Positions 56,701 through 64,000 of a DNA stretch of 64,000 nt are shown in pieces. The translations under genes were made by a program, and so were the position numbers. The notes under the pieces are model-generated. The model was not told where the DNA came from. It saw only the letters and a list, made by a program, of their open reading frames with translations, and searched no databases. This DNA is from Symsagittifera roscoffensis (taxonomy: Eukaryota; Xenacoelomorpha; Acoela; Convolutidae). Numbering within the stretch: position 1 is the first letter of the stretch; every line of letters starts with the position of its first letter. The stretch covers positions 67,611,374 to 67,675,373 of the forward strand of contig NC_087065.1 of the NCBI RefSeq assembly GCF_963678635.1. Reading direction: 5' to 3'.

Positions 56701-59700
56701 TGTCTCCGATGCGGGTTGCATGAGCCAGGAGAGCGTGAACCACATTGTACAGAAATGTCCTTAGACCTGGAGTGCCCGAACCAAGAGACACGACGAGTTA
56801 TGTAAGTCCTTGAGCGAATCTTGACCGGAAAAGGCCTAAAAACCAAACGTGAAGCATCCTTTGGATGTGGAACCTCCAAGGAAGAAGGTCTCAAGCCAGA
56901 ACTCGATATAGCTGTTAAGGAAAAGCAGACAGTAACGAGGAAGGCATGATGGCAGCGTATAGGAAAAAGCGGGAGAAACATCAGAGTTAAATGATCAAAA
57001 GTCCAAATTCAGCAATGTGCAATTGACGACAGAAGGAACTTTCAAAGACATCAAAGTTTTCAGGAAACGGCGTACTCGAGATTTCAAAGAGACATTCGTT
57101 AAATATTAAAGATTCTTGAGTGCTAAAAAGCTGAAGAAAGACCGCGATGAATAATTTTGTAATGATGTGGCCATTAGGTGCCAATTAGGTTTCTAAGCGA
57201 ACGAGCATAAGACCGCGATGAATACTATTTACGCGTTACAGAGATACAACTGATTAGCTGTGGCAGTGACATTGAGAAGGCGATGAGAAGTTTCGGGATA
57301 GGAGATGGAAAAGAAAATATCGAAGAACTAGGGAGGGGTGGGAATGGATGCCATAATAAGGGTGTTAATAGCGTATACTCGTAAAAGTGACAACTGTTCG
57401 TTCAGCTGATTGGTCGCGATTTTAAGCTCGGTGAAATAAACATTGAATTGAAAATGGAAAACAACCCTAACTAAGGCATAAACGTGCAAAAAAAAATTTT
57501 TTTTCTTTAAACATGCCAAAATAATACGTTGACAAAGAAGCGAAGTTGCACTTCGCATACACAAGCAAAATATGACCGATAACGCTATTGGGAAAATTGA
57601 ATGTGTAAAACTTGGAGTCTACAAATTTCCTTAAGTGATGCACGCCAATTATTAGTCTACATAGTCGATAAGTGACGCAAGCCAAGGCTCTTGTACAGTG
57701 TCCCCCCTTTCAAATTCAGTTTTTAAAGTTGATTTAACGTTTTCATAATGCAATGAAAATTGGCGTGGTGAACAAATCGACAACGGTGTACAGATTTGTT
57801 CTTCATACTTTACAGCGTAACATAACGCATTTAGCTGTAATAACTTGTTAAACAAACCTAAAACTCGGTATTTTGAAAGAGGGAACATAATTGGCTTGGG
57901 CTGCTCTCCAGTTCCCCCTTTCAAAATACCGAGTTTTATGTTTGTTGAACGTGTTATTACAGCTAAATGAGTGAAGTTACGCTGTAAAGTATGAAGAACA
58001 AATCTGTACACAGTTGACGATTTGTTCACCACGCCAATTTTCGTTGCATTATGACAACGTTAAATCAACTTTTAAAACTGGTTTTGAAAGGGGGGACACT
58101 GTAAAAGAGCCTTGGCTTGCGTCACTTATCGACTACGCAGACTTATAATTGGCGTGCGTCTCTTAAGGAATGACGCATTAGCAGTACTATTATGGCCTTA
58201 TCGAAAAAAATCGAATAGTGACAACTGTTCGTTCATCCGATGGTTCTCTAAACCGAAACGAGATGAGAACCACGGAAGCTTTTAAAAGTGTGAACGTTGA
58301 TGCAATTAATGATCCATTGTCATATTTTTCGGATTTAACAAAAAGTAGTCCAAGCACAAATCAAATTACATCTGAAAACAGCGCTAATATTACTTCTTTA
58401 CAAATAATAGCTTCTCAGAAAACGTCAGTAACACGGTAGTCACAGCAGTTTCAACATCCACGTGAAGCAGAGAAGAATAGACTCTAGATATTCACTTTTG
58501 GTGGGATCCGAAGTAGTTCAATTAGTCGTACAAAGATGATTCTAGAACTGATAAAAGACATTCTAGCTCATTTGATTAGTTTCTCGTCAGTTTTTTTCTA
58601 GTTGATCAGTTTCACTGTTAGTTGATTATTTTCTCGTCAGTTTCTCCCTTGCTGATTAAATTCCCGTCAGATTCTTTTCAGTTGATCAATTTCTCCCTAT
58701 TTGAATAGTTTATTGTCAGTTTCTCCCTAGTTGATTAAATTCCCGTGTTTTTTTTTTCAGTTGATCAGTTTCTCCTCAGCTGAATAGTTTCTACTGAATC
58801 ACCCTGAGGCATAACTTCACCATTTGTTTTCAAATAACCTAAAATAACCGAATAGTTTGATCTCTAGGTAATTCAATATCTAATTTTCAATTCTAGTCAA
58901 TCAATTCAATTGTCTCGGGTTCGGGAAAATATCGAACACAAGACGCTAAAGACAATAACAGAAAACTTAAGACACTATCAAAAGACATAAGTTGAACGCC
59001 GGCTAATAATGTCTACTAAATCCTTTTTTTCAGTCAACAAAAAAGAACTTTTTTTTTTCATTTCTAGCATTCGAATTTTAAGATTTTTGCTTTTCGTCCG
59101 TCAGTAGGAAATCAGGATGAAGTCAAAATATCCAAACAATAAACACTGACTTCTTCAAAATTAGGAAAAAAACTAAAAATAAACCTAGATTTTTGAACCC
59201 AATCTGATGGGTAATAAATACAATCACTCCTCACTCAACCACAATTTAAGCAAAACGAAAATTTTTGAAAATAGTTTTTCAAATGTACAAATCAAATTCG
59301 ACGTTTTTTTGGCCTTTCTGCCTGATGCTGTCGCACGATAGCCTCCATATTGATGTAGTTATGGTGTGGCAACGGTGAACAGTGCATCTTCCATTTTATC
59401 CTTGGACGTGCAGCCTCCAATTGCAACTGTTCCACCAACTCCGCTTTGGGCCGAGCTGTAGAAAGATAGCACCAGCAATTCTTCATTATTTCGTACATGC
59501 TAATGGGGGCAACCAGCGAGTTTTTGTAGGATTTGATGATCCAAGATAAGATCCACTACGTAATCGTTGTGGTCGTTGTCATACGGCTGAGACCCGAATT
59601 GTAGAGTTGTTGTACAAGATACCACTTTCATCTTGCGATGCATAATTGTGTTGGCAATACTCTCCCTCTTCTAGATCTTCATCAGGAAACTTTTTTTACG

Positions 59701-62700
59701 GCATTTAACACAGCAAAAGATTTGGAGGACAATCAGAACTGCAAGCACACAGAAAAAGATGACATATGAAATTGTTGAAAGATAAGACGTAGGAATATCG
59801 TGACCAGCAGTCAAATCTGAGTGCTGAGGACTTTTCAGCTCATGTGCTAGTCCCACAGATAGTGTACACAAGAAGTGTACTGTTGTGAGTACTCCCTTAG
59901 TTGAAGCCGTTTTGAGCGCAAGGTTTATTTGTGGCTTGGCTGGTATCATTATTGCTGGAGTGTTTTCTATAATACTTGGTGGAGCAGTGAAAACTGATCC
60001 AGGTGCGGTTCCATCTGGTCTGTTAGGATTTCGACTGCCGAGAGGTACTTGGTTTCCACGAGGAGGAGGCATCATTGGATGTGCTACGCCTGGAGGTAGA
60101 GGTTCATCTACTCTCGTAGGCAATGGGCGCATAGGTTGACCTGATTTCGGCTGTTCAGCTAGAGCCATTAGTCTTACCTGAACGGGAGGATCAAGGTTTC
60201 TACTATTTGGAGGCATACTTAGACTCCCAGACATCAGACTCTTCTCTTCAAATTCACTGTAACGCGCTGACGCGTTTTGCTTGAACTTCTTCAAAGGGAG
60301 TTGTCCAGGTGGCGGACCTGGGGGAGATTTGCCACTGCTCGCAATTACAGCTGAGGTGGCAGTTGCGTAACAACTGTGATAGATCCGGGTGCCGATGGTT
60401 CATCGGATGGCAAGGGAATGTCGTTGAAGTTCACGAACATCGTTTGTCTAATTGCTTCGAAATGATGATCCCTTTGTCGTTTTTCTTGTTCGTACTGCTC
60501 TTTCAGGATCATCTCGGTTGTACAACTTAAGCACTCTGTCCAATGTCTCTACCATTTTCTTCTTTTTTCTTTGATGACCATGTCTTGCACCACAAGGGGA
60601 CCACGAAGTTCTTCATGTTCCGGGTCATATTCCCGGCGATCAAGATCGCGCATGTCGTTTAAAATTTGCTCAACATTCTTTTTCTTCAGCACAGACGCCC
60701 TCACTGTCATACGCGTTTTCTTGTTCTTTTTTCAATCTTTGCACCGCGCTTTTTTCCTGGCTGGATCTGTAGGCTTCATGAATTTACCACTTTTAGTGGT
60801 AGTTTAGGAACGTTTACCAATGATTATCTATCTGGAAATAGTACTTTTCTTCAATAAAAACAACATATAAACCACATATAAAATTGAGAGTTGTCCAACT
60901 ATCATAACAGCCCCTTGGAAAAACATCGGATGTGCACTCCGTACATCTACTTGACAAAGTCTCTAGACAAGAGTTGGAATTCACATCATTTTACACGGAA
61001 GTAGAGGAAGCCCAGTCTTCAATTTTCGTTCTGACCATGAACAGGTGAATCTTCGACAGTCCGGAAAACGGAGTCAAATCTGTAGATGACTGGCGTAGTG
61101 GATATTGTGGTCCCTTATATAATTATGGTCCCTTATAAGGATCCTCAAAACTAACATGCAGGTCTTCACATGAAAACATTCAAAGACCTGTCAAAACAAG
61201 CAAAAATGGGTACCGGCACTCGGTATAACCCACGGCTGACTGACTGGTAGCTTTTTTTTATCAATCAAACTGATCTAATTAGCAAGGTTTTTTTAATATG
61301 CACTACTTTAATTTTGTTTTTATGAAAAAAACACTTTGAGTCGAGTTTGCACAAAAAGCACCTACCCTGAGTGTTAAGTTGAAAAAACTGTACAAATTAA
61401 AAACTATGAAAAAGTCAGTTTTAATCATCCAAAGGCTCAATTCTATCACATATGGATGTTTATAGGGGTGGGTATTCACAAATACCAAAAAGATAAATCA
61501 GTCCCATTTGTTCCAAAATAAAAAATCCATCGCGTTAGTACCAAAAATATTCAATTGGCCAATGACTACTAAGCCGACTATTTTAAGCTCTTGGTTTAAG
61601 GTCGCCGGTGGGCGCGCTACGCGCGCGTCGCCGCTTTGCGGCGATAACCGACTCTAATTTTCGTATAGAATCCTACCCTCTGTTGGCAAGCTCGCAACAC
61701 GTTGGCGCGACTGCGGCGGTCACTATTCTGCTGCTTAGTTTTCTTGTTTGAAGAGTAGAAAATTTTTGTTATAATTCGTCGGCTCACTATTCGACCAATC
61801 AGAAAACCAGTTGAATAATTTTGGTACAAATGGGACCGATTTTTCATTTTGGTATAAATGAACGTTGGTACAAATGGGACTTCACCGTTTATAGGTGACA
61901 AACTTCATCCAATGCAGCATTTTAGATCATATTACGCGAGACATCGCGGACAAATCAAGCATGAACTTGTTGCTGAGCAAATGTAAATACAAGTTTGAAG
62001 TATAGTTGAATATAACAAGTTTGAACTATAATTGCATACAGAGACAGTAGCCGAGCTTATACACAGTGCATCATGGGGGGGGGTTCAGCGCAGGTTCAAA
62101 TCCCGCCTAGATCATTTCCGTTCTAAAACTCAAATATGCGCCGAACTTGATGGGACATAAATTTACGCTTCGTAACTAGATAAGTAGAAAGCGCTGCTTA
62201 TTCTACTTTTATCTACTTTCGAGGATTATCTTAAAGTTCAATTTTTTTTAAAACTAAAGATACTCCTGGATAAAAGATAGGCAGAGCTTTTCGTAAATAC
62301 CCTTAGTTCATCAGAAAAAAACTCTCTATAAAAAATCTTGACCCTAACTCACCCTCTAGAATTGATCTGTGTTGGTTTCAATTTTTATATCCATTATCAA
62401 GGCCGTATTCTGTTTTTGTTAGCCTTTTAAGTTTATCATGATGTTTTGGACCATTGTTCCATAGAGTAGAATCAATTCACCATAAAAAAACTTTTTTATT
62501 AAGCTGTCAGTGTTAAGGAAAATGACGATTTCATGACAAAAAGTAGTTCCATTCAAAAATTTTCTCAAATTAGCTCACAAAGAGGTTTTGATTTTCCATC
62601 ATCGAGTTTTTTGACCTTGAAGAGGTTATTCAATGTAATTTCGGTGTTAATTTTGCTTGATTTGGGTGAATTTGCGGTTTGAAGACGTTTTTTGAGGTTT

Positions 62701-63957
62701 TTGGGGCAAGATGCATTTTTGTCAATGTTTTTTTTTTCTCGAAAATTCTGGGCCATTTTTTGGTTTTCTCGGTTATTCAAGAGTGTTTGACGTTGTCTAG
62801 GATCTTTCCGGGTAATCTCAATCTTTTCCGGCTATTTAAGTAAATGTTTGGGAACTTTGGGGTTGAAAGTCGTTTTTGGACTTATATTAAGCTAGAGCCA
62901 TTTTTGTCAGTTTTGGTCCTTTTTGGAGGACTATGGCACATTTTGCGTTTTCTAGATTTTTGCGGGGATTTGATACGTTTTGGGGGTAATCCCTTATTCT
63001 TTTTGATACGTTTTGGGGGCGATACGTTTTGGGGGTATATTGGTCGATTTTGGGGTTTTTGAAGTCAGAATTCATTTTTGGAGGTTTTAAGGGCTAGAAA
63101 CAATTTTGTCAATTTTTGGTCGTTTTTGGAAAATTCTGGGATCTTTTTTCGCGTTTTCTCGGTTTTTCAGTGCTTTGTGACGCTTTTTAATTGTTTTGCG
63201 GTAATCTGATGGTTTTCCTGCGATTTTGGTTGATTTTTGGTGTTAGAAGTCAATTTTTGGAGAATTTTAGGGCTAGCAGCGTTTTTTTCATTTTTTGGGT
63301 CTTTTTGGTAAATTTTGGGCCCATTTCTTAGATTTTTTGGGTTTTCCGGGGATTTGTGACGCTTTGGACGTAATTCCATGTTTTTTAGTCTTTTTTGGTC
63401 GATTTCGGGTTAGAAGTCGTTTTCGGATGTTTTTGGCACTATTTCCGAAAATGACCCGGGCTAAATGACTCAAGTCACTTTTGGAGGGTTTCGGAGTCAT
63501 TTTTGGAGAACGGTTGAGGCGATTCATTTTTGAAGTACAGTACCTGGTACAATCGACCATGGCTTCATCTAATTGATAATCTATGAAAATTATCTTTTTT
63601 ATAGGAAGAACTTCACCAGTCCCCATCATCTGCAGATCTTCGATTACTACTCACCGCCAACGCCACCGGAGTACATAGACAATAAGTACCGCCGATTCAG
63701 GAGAAAAAGCGCCAAGTGCCGTGTCATATCAAGCGAGACTGAGCTGACATCGCGTCTGAAGAGCCCCCTCCCCAGGGAAGTGTTCGATCAGACCCCGACC
63801 CCAAGTCGCCCAACTAGCGGGTACTCGACGAAAGGAACCTCCGTTAGCTCGACTCCAAGGACGCCAACAACACAGCTGGGAGAAGGGCAGATAAATCCCC
63901 GGAATATAAAAAGGCTGAACAGTGCACACACTGACAGGCAGATTTCCCATTTGCAAG
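50527..63957 (+). CDS. gene of unknown function, five coding exons in window, 3' end beyond window
   Basis: Exons at 50527-50713, 51473-51606, 52617-52732, 53515-53623 and 63605-63957 have AG/GT borders, and every junction agrees in phase (0, 2, 1, 2). The product so far is about 300 residues. It starts MSVEFEASFSDRLGDILTG, is rich in Pro, Ser, Arg and Tyr, and has a Pro-Thr/Ser linker (PPPTPSRPKSTPSPK), a motif-like stretch (HPLHAPFNGESLHSF) and a basic stretch (YRRFRRKSAKCR). No known domain, signal peptide or membrane segment. The composition fits a cytoskeletal or ciliary accessory protein, but that is a guess. Intron 4 is about 10 kb and full of transposon debris and retrocopies. Confidence 0.6.
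51473..51606 (+). CDS. unknown gene exon 2
   Basis: Acceptor TGCGCTTTTAG, donor GTCAGT, phase 0 to 2. Encodes DYQWTPEPPYRAIGRPSSRG and CNVFNRDDYFGY. Confidence 0.6.
51764..52090. mobile_element. MITE-like element with imperfect inverted ends
   Basis: The left end (AAAACGGGTGCCGGACATCA, then GCCGACGGGACATCAAGCCG) and the inverted right end (AAAACAGGCCGACGGGAAGT, then CAAACCGAAGGGACTTCA) are related. Interior AT-rich, non-coding. Confidence 0.5.
52617..52732 (+). CDS. unknown gene exon 3
   Basis: Acceptor CCTAATTTTAG, donor GTAAGT, phase 2 to 1. Encodes the proline-rich linker and DYEQLLRSENERWNNCQ. Confidence 0.65.
52936..52980. mobile_element. possible hAT-type MITE left end
   Basis: CCAGGGGCGGATCTAGG followed by a C/G-run is like the 'CAGGGGCGGATCCAGG' terminal repeat of widespread hAT-related MITEs. 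The matching right end was not found. Confidence 0.35.
53515..53623 (+). CDS. unknown gene exon 4
   Basis: Acceptor TTTGTTTTGTAG, donor GTTAGT, phase 1 to 2. Encodes RKFAETVKRPQLHPLHAPF and the start of a GESLHSFLVGSKYN stretch completed in the next exon. Confidence 0.65.
53674..53834. mobile_element. MITE with ~20-bp terminal inverted repeats, copy 2
   Basis: Ends GGACCAAGTGAACAATCTCC and GGAGATTGTTCACTTGGTC are perfect inverted complements over 19 bases. About 160 bp; homologous to 36205-36364. A further end-like segment (GGGGGAGATTGTTCACATGG) follows. Confidence 0.7.
54326..54344 (+). other. possible 19-nt cryptic or poison micro-exon
   Basis: A strong pyrimidine tract ending CTTTTTCTAG (54325) and a perfect donor AAAG|GTAAGT (54345) flank 19 bases. 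Inclusion after exon 4 would put TGA in frame. Confidence 0.25.
54930..56110 (-). pseudogene. retroelement-like coding debris with internal duplication
   Basis: A 171-codon minus-strand frame (55555-56070) encodes a basic helical protein (WVTSYPQIKAAISIQNILRD, then IERLSRREQKPKRSRQN). The segment 55349-55562 duplicates 55845-56058 with frameshifts. On the plus strand, CTAGACCCCAGATTTCTG and GACGCACACATTAGG recur near 54935 and 55268. It looks like gag-type transposon sequence, but no zinc knuckle is visible. Confidence 0.4.
56600..56960 (+). pseudogene. R2-like non-LTR retrotransposon C-terminal fragment
   Basis: The plus strand reads MSGADYIRALKVPSNSIMTK, then SDAGCMSQESVNHIVQKCP, a TAG, and TKRHDELCKSLSESLTGKGL. 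This follows the R2/NeSL pattern 'C..GC...Et..Hi.q.Cp.....R..RHd.l...l...l' between RT and the restriction-like endonuclease. It is a truncated, dead fragment. Confidence 0.55.
57627..58164. mobile_element. foldback element: ~255-bp inverted arms around a short spacer
   Basis: The left arm (57627-57885) and right arm (57913-58164) are near-perfect inverted complements; GTGTCCCCCCTTTCAAA pairs with the inverted TTTGAAAGGGGGGACAC. The centre is about 27 bases. No transposase is encoded. Confidence 0.8.
58560..58800 (+). repeat. degenerate minisatellite around TTGATCAGTTTCTC
   Basis: Variants of (C)AGTTGATCAGTTTCTCxxxTCAGTTTCTCCC recur about ten times in 240 bases with unit lengths of roughly 20-40 bases. 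Confidence 0.6.
59292..59850 (-). pseudogene. receptor tyrosine kinase retrocopy with kinase core deleted
   Basis: On the minus strand the order is: ectodomain stub, membrane helix (YVIFFCVLAVLIVLQIFCCV) with basic stop-transfer KCRKK, an acidic juxtamembrane stretch in a shifted frame (DEDLEEGEYCQHNYAS), then kinase subdomains X-XI (FGSQPYDND, DLILDHQILQKLAGCP, MYEIMKNCW, ARPKAELVEQLQ). The ATP-binding lobe and catalytic loop are absent. Frameshifts and stops abound and no introns are seen, so this is a processed pseudogene fragment. The subdomain X-XI wording is closest to the insulin-receptor class, which is tentative. Confidence 0.6.
59920..60821 (-). pseudogene. WBP11-like: WBP11 processed pseudogene
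   Basis: The minus strand, in shifting frames, follows WBP11 in order. It has a start region with ATG changed to ATT and a stop, then TTTKSGKFMKPTDPARKKAR, then KNKKTRMTVRASVLKKKN, then MRDLDRREYDPEHEEL, then ETLDRVLKLYNRDDPE, then LKEQYEQEKRQRDHHFEAIR and NDIPLPSDEPSAP. Pro-rich text and AIMIPAKPQIN end it. WBP11 is a nuclear pre-mRNA-splicing factor that binds WW domains. The copy has no introns and several stops and frameshifts, and is joined directly to the kinase remnant. Confidence 0.75.
60822..61498. other. intron sequence, no feature recognised
   Basis: AT-rich, without a gene or a repeat family that I can name. Confidence 0.3.
61499..61885. mobile_element. MITE-like element with GC-rich palindromic core
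   Basis: The left end GTCCCATTTGTTCCAAAATA and the inverted right end GTCCCATTTGTACCAACG are related inverted repeats; the right side has two nested copies. The centre (61598-61655) is strikingly GC-rich with hairpins GCGCGCTACGCGCGC and CGCCGC-TTT-GCGGCG. Confidence 0.45.
62060..62110 (+). repeat. tRNA-like B-box segment
   Basis: GGTTCAAATCCCGCC after a G-run resembles the T-arm of a tRNA. No A box or cloverleaf is convincing, so a SINE remnant is likelier than a gene. Confidence 0.25.
62560..63480 (+). repeat. degenerate ~170-195-bp satellite, four to five copies
   Basis: Related units carry 'GAAGTC.TTTTTGGA', 'GGGCTAGA', 'TTTTTGGTC.TTTTTGGA' and 'GTTTTCTCGGTTTTTC', with anchors near 62868, 63063, 63250 and 63417. 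Strong T/G strand bias. Apparent minus-strand ORFs here are low-complexity by-products. Confidence 0.6.
63605..63957 (+). CDS. unknown gene exon 5
   Basis: Acceptor TTTTTTATAG, donor GTAAGT, phase 2 to 1. Encodes NFTSPHHLQIFDYYSPPTPP, then a basic stretch and a Ser/Thr/Pro-rich segment ending near HTDRQISHLQ. The gene continues beyond the window. Confidence 0.65.
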
Positions 63958-64000
63958 GTAAGTCATTTTCAAAACGGTAACTAGTGGACATTGAAGAGCC

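Noticed and set aside
59671-60294. Single-exon minus-strand membrane-protein gene of 207 codons
   Set aside because: It is a chance open frame crossing the junction between a WBP11 retrocopy and a receptor kinase retrocopy; both sides have disrupted frames.
62565-63629. Lys/Asn-rich minus-strand ORFs
   Set aside because: Low-complexity translation of a T/G-biased degenerate satellite.

Overview
The window is metazoan nuclear DNA, AT-rich and loaded with transposable elements. Three features argue for an aquatic invertebrate from a selenoprotein-retaining lineage: spliced genes with long introns, a selenocysteine-containing member of the SelU/PRXL2 family, and Helitron-like elements with a tandem-repeat core (a layout known from bivalves and other marine invertebrates). 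The species cannot be fixed from the sequence alone.

Region 1 (1-10.6 kb) has visibly higher GC and almost continuous plus-strand coding sequence broken by stops and frameshifts. It starts inside the C-terminal tail of a retroviral-type integrase. It continues with a macrodomain-like module, a coiled-coil ORF, an SGNH/GDSL-hydrolase-like module with all catalytic blocks, a second SGNH-like stretch and two long ORFs of unknown function. I read it as the decayed 3' half of a very large LTR-type retroelement with extra genes after pol.

Region 2 (10.33-22.09 kb) is a direct duplication of one composite unit (7.3 kb and 4.5 kb). Each unit has an LTR-like segment, antisense LINE debris and a Helitron2/HINE-like element whose core is a ~174-bp satellite. 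In the first copy the satellite is a regular A-B-C higher-order repeat (28 monomers); in the second the order is scrambled (12 monomers). A third, diverged copy of the element lies in the next gene.

Region 3 (22.19-34.6 kb) is a plus-strand five-exon gene encoding an SMP domain followed by C2 domains, i.e. an extended-synaptotagmin-like lipid-transfer protein, apparently lacking the usual N-terminal membrane hairpin. Its introns hold a HINE copy, a second HINE-like family, tRNA-like repeats and other interspersed repeats.

Region 4 (36.8-47.3 kb) is a plus-strand four-exon SelU/PRXL2A-like gene. The first cysteine of the CxxC redox motif is replaced by an in-frame TGA, the reading frame continues to a consensus splice donor, and a type-2-like SECIS stem-loop can be folded in the 3' UTR. 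Its 8-kb first intron carries an antisense Ty3/Gypsy-like element with identical 228-bp LTRs, a 5-bp target duplication and an intact 1448-codon ORF from which the reverse transcriptase and most of RNase H are deleted in frame.

Region 5 (47.3-64 kb) has a ~116-bp tandem array and then a plus-strand gene of unknown function: five phase-compatible internal junctions run to at least 63,957 and beyond the window. Its ~10-kb intron contains an antisense chimaera of two retrocopied mRNAs (WBP11 and a receptor tyrosine kinase), an R2-like LINE fragment, a 500-bp foldback palindrome, MITEs and an AT-rich degenerate satellite.
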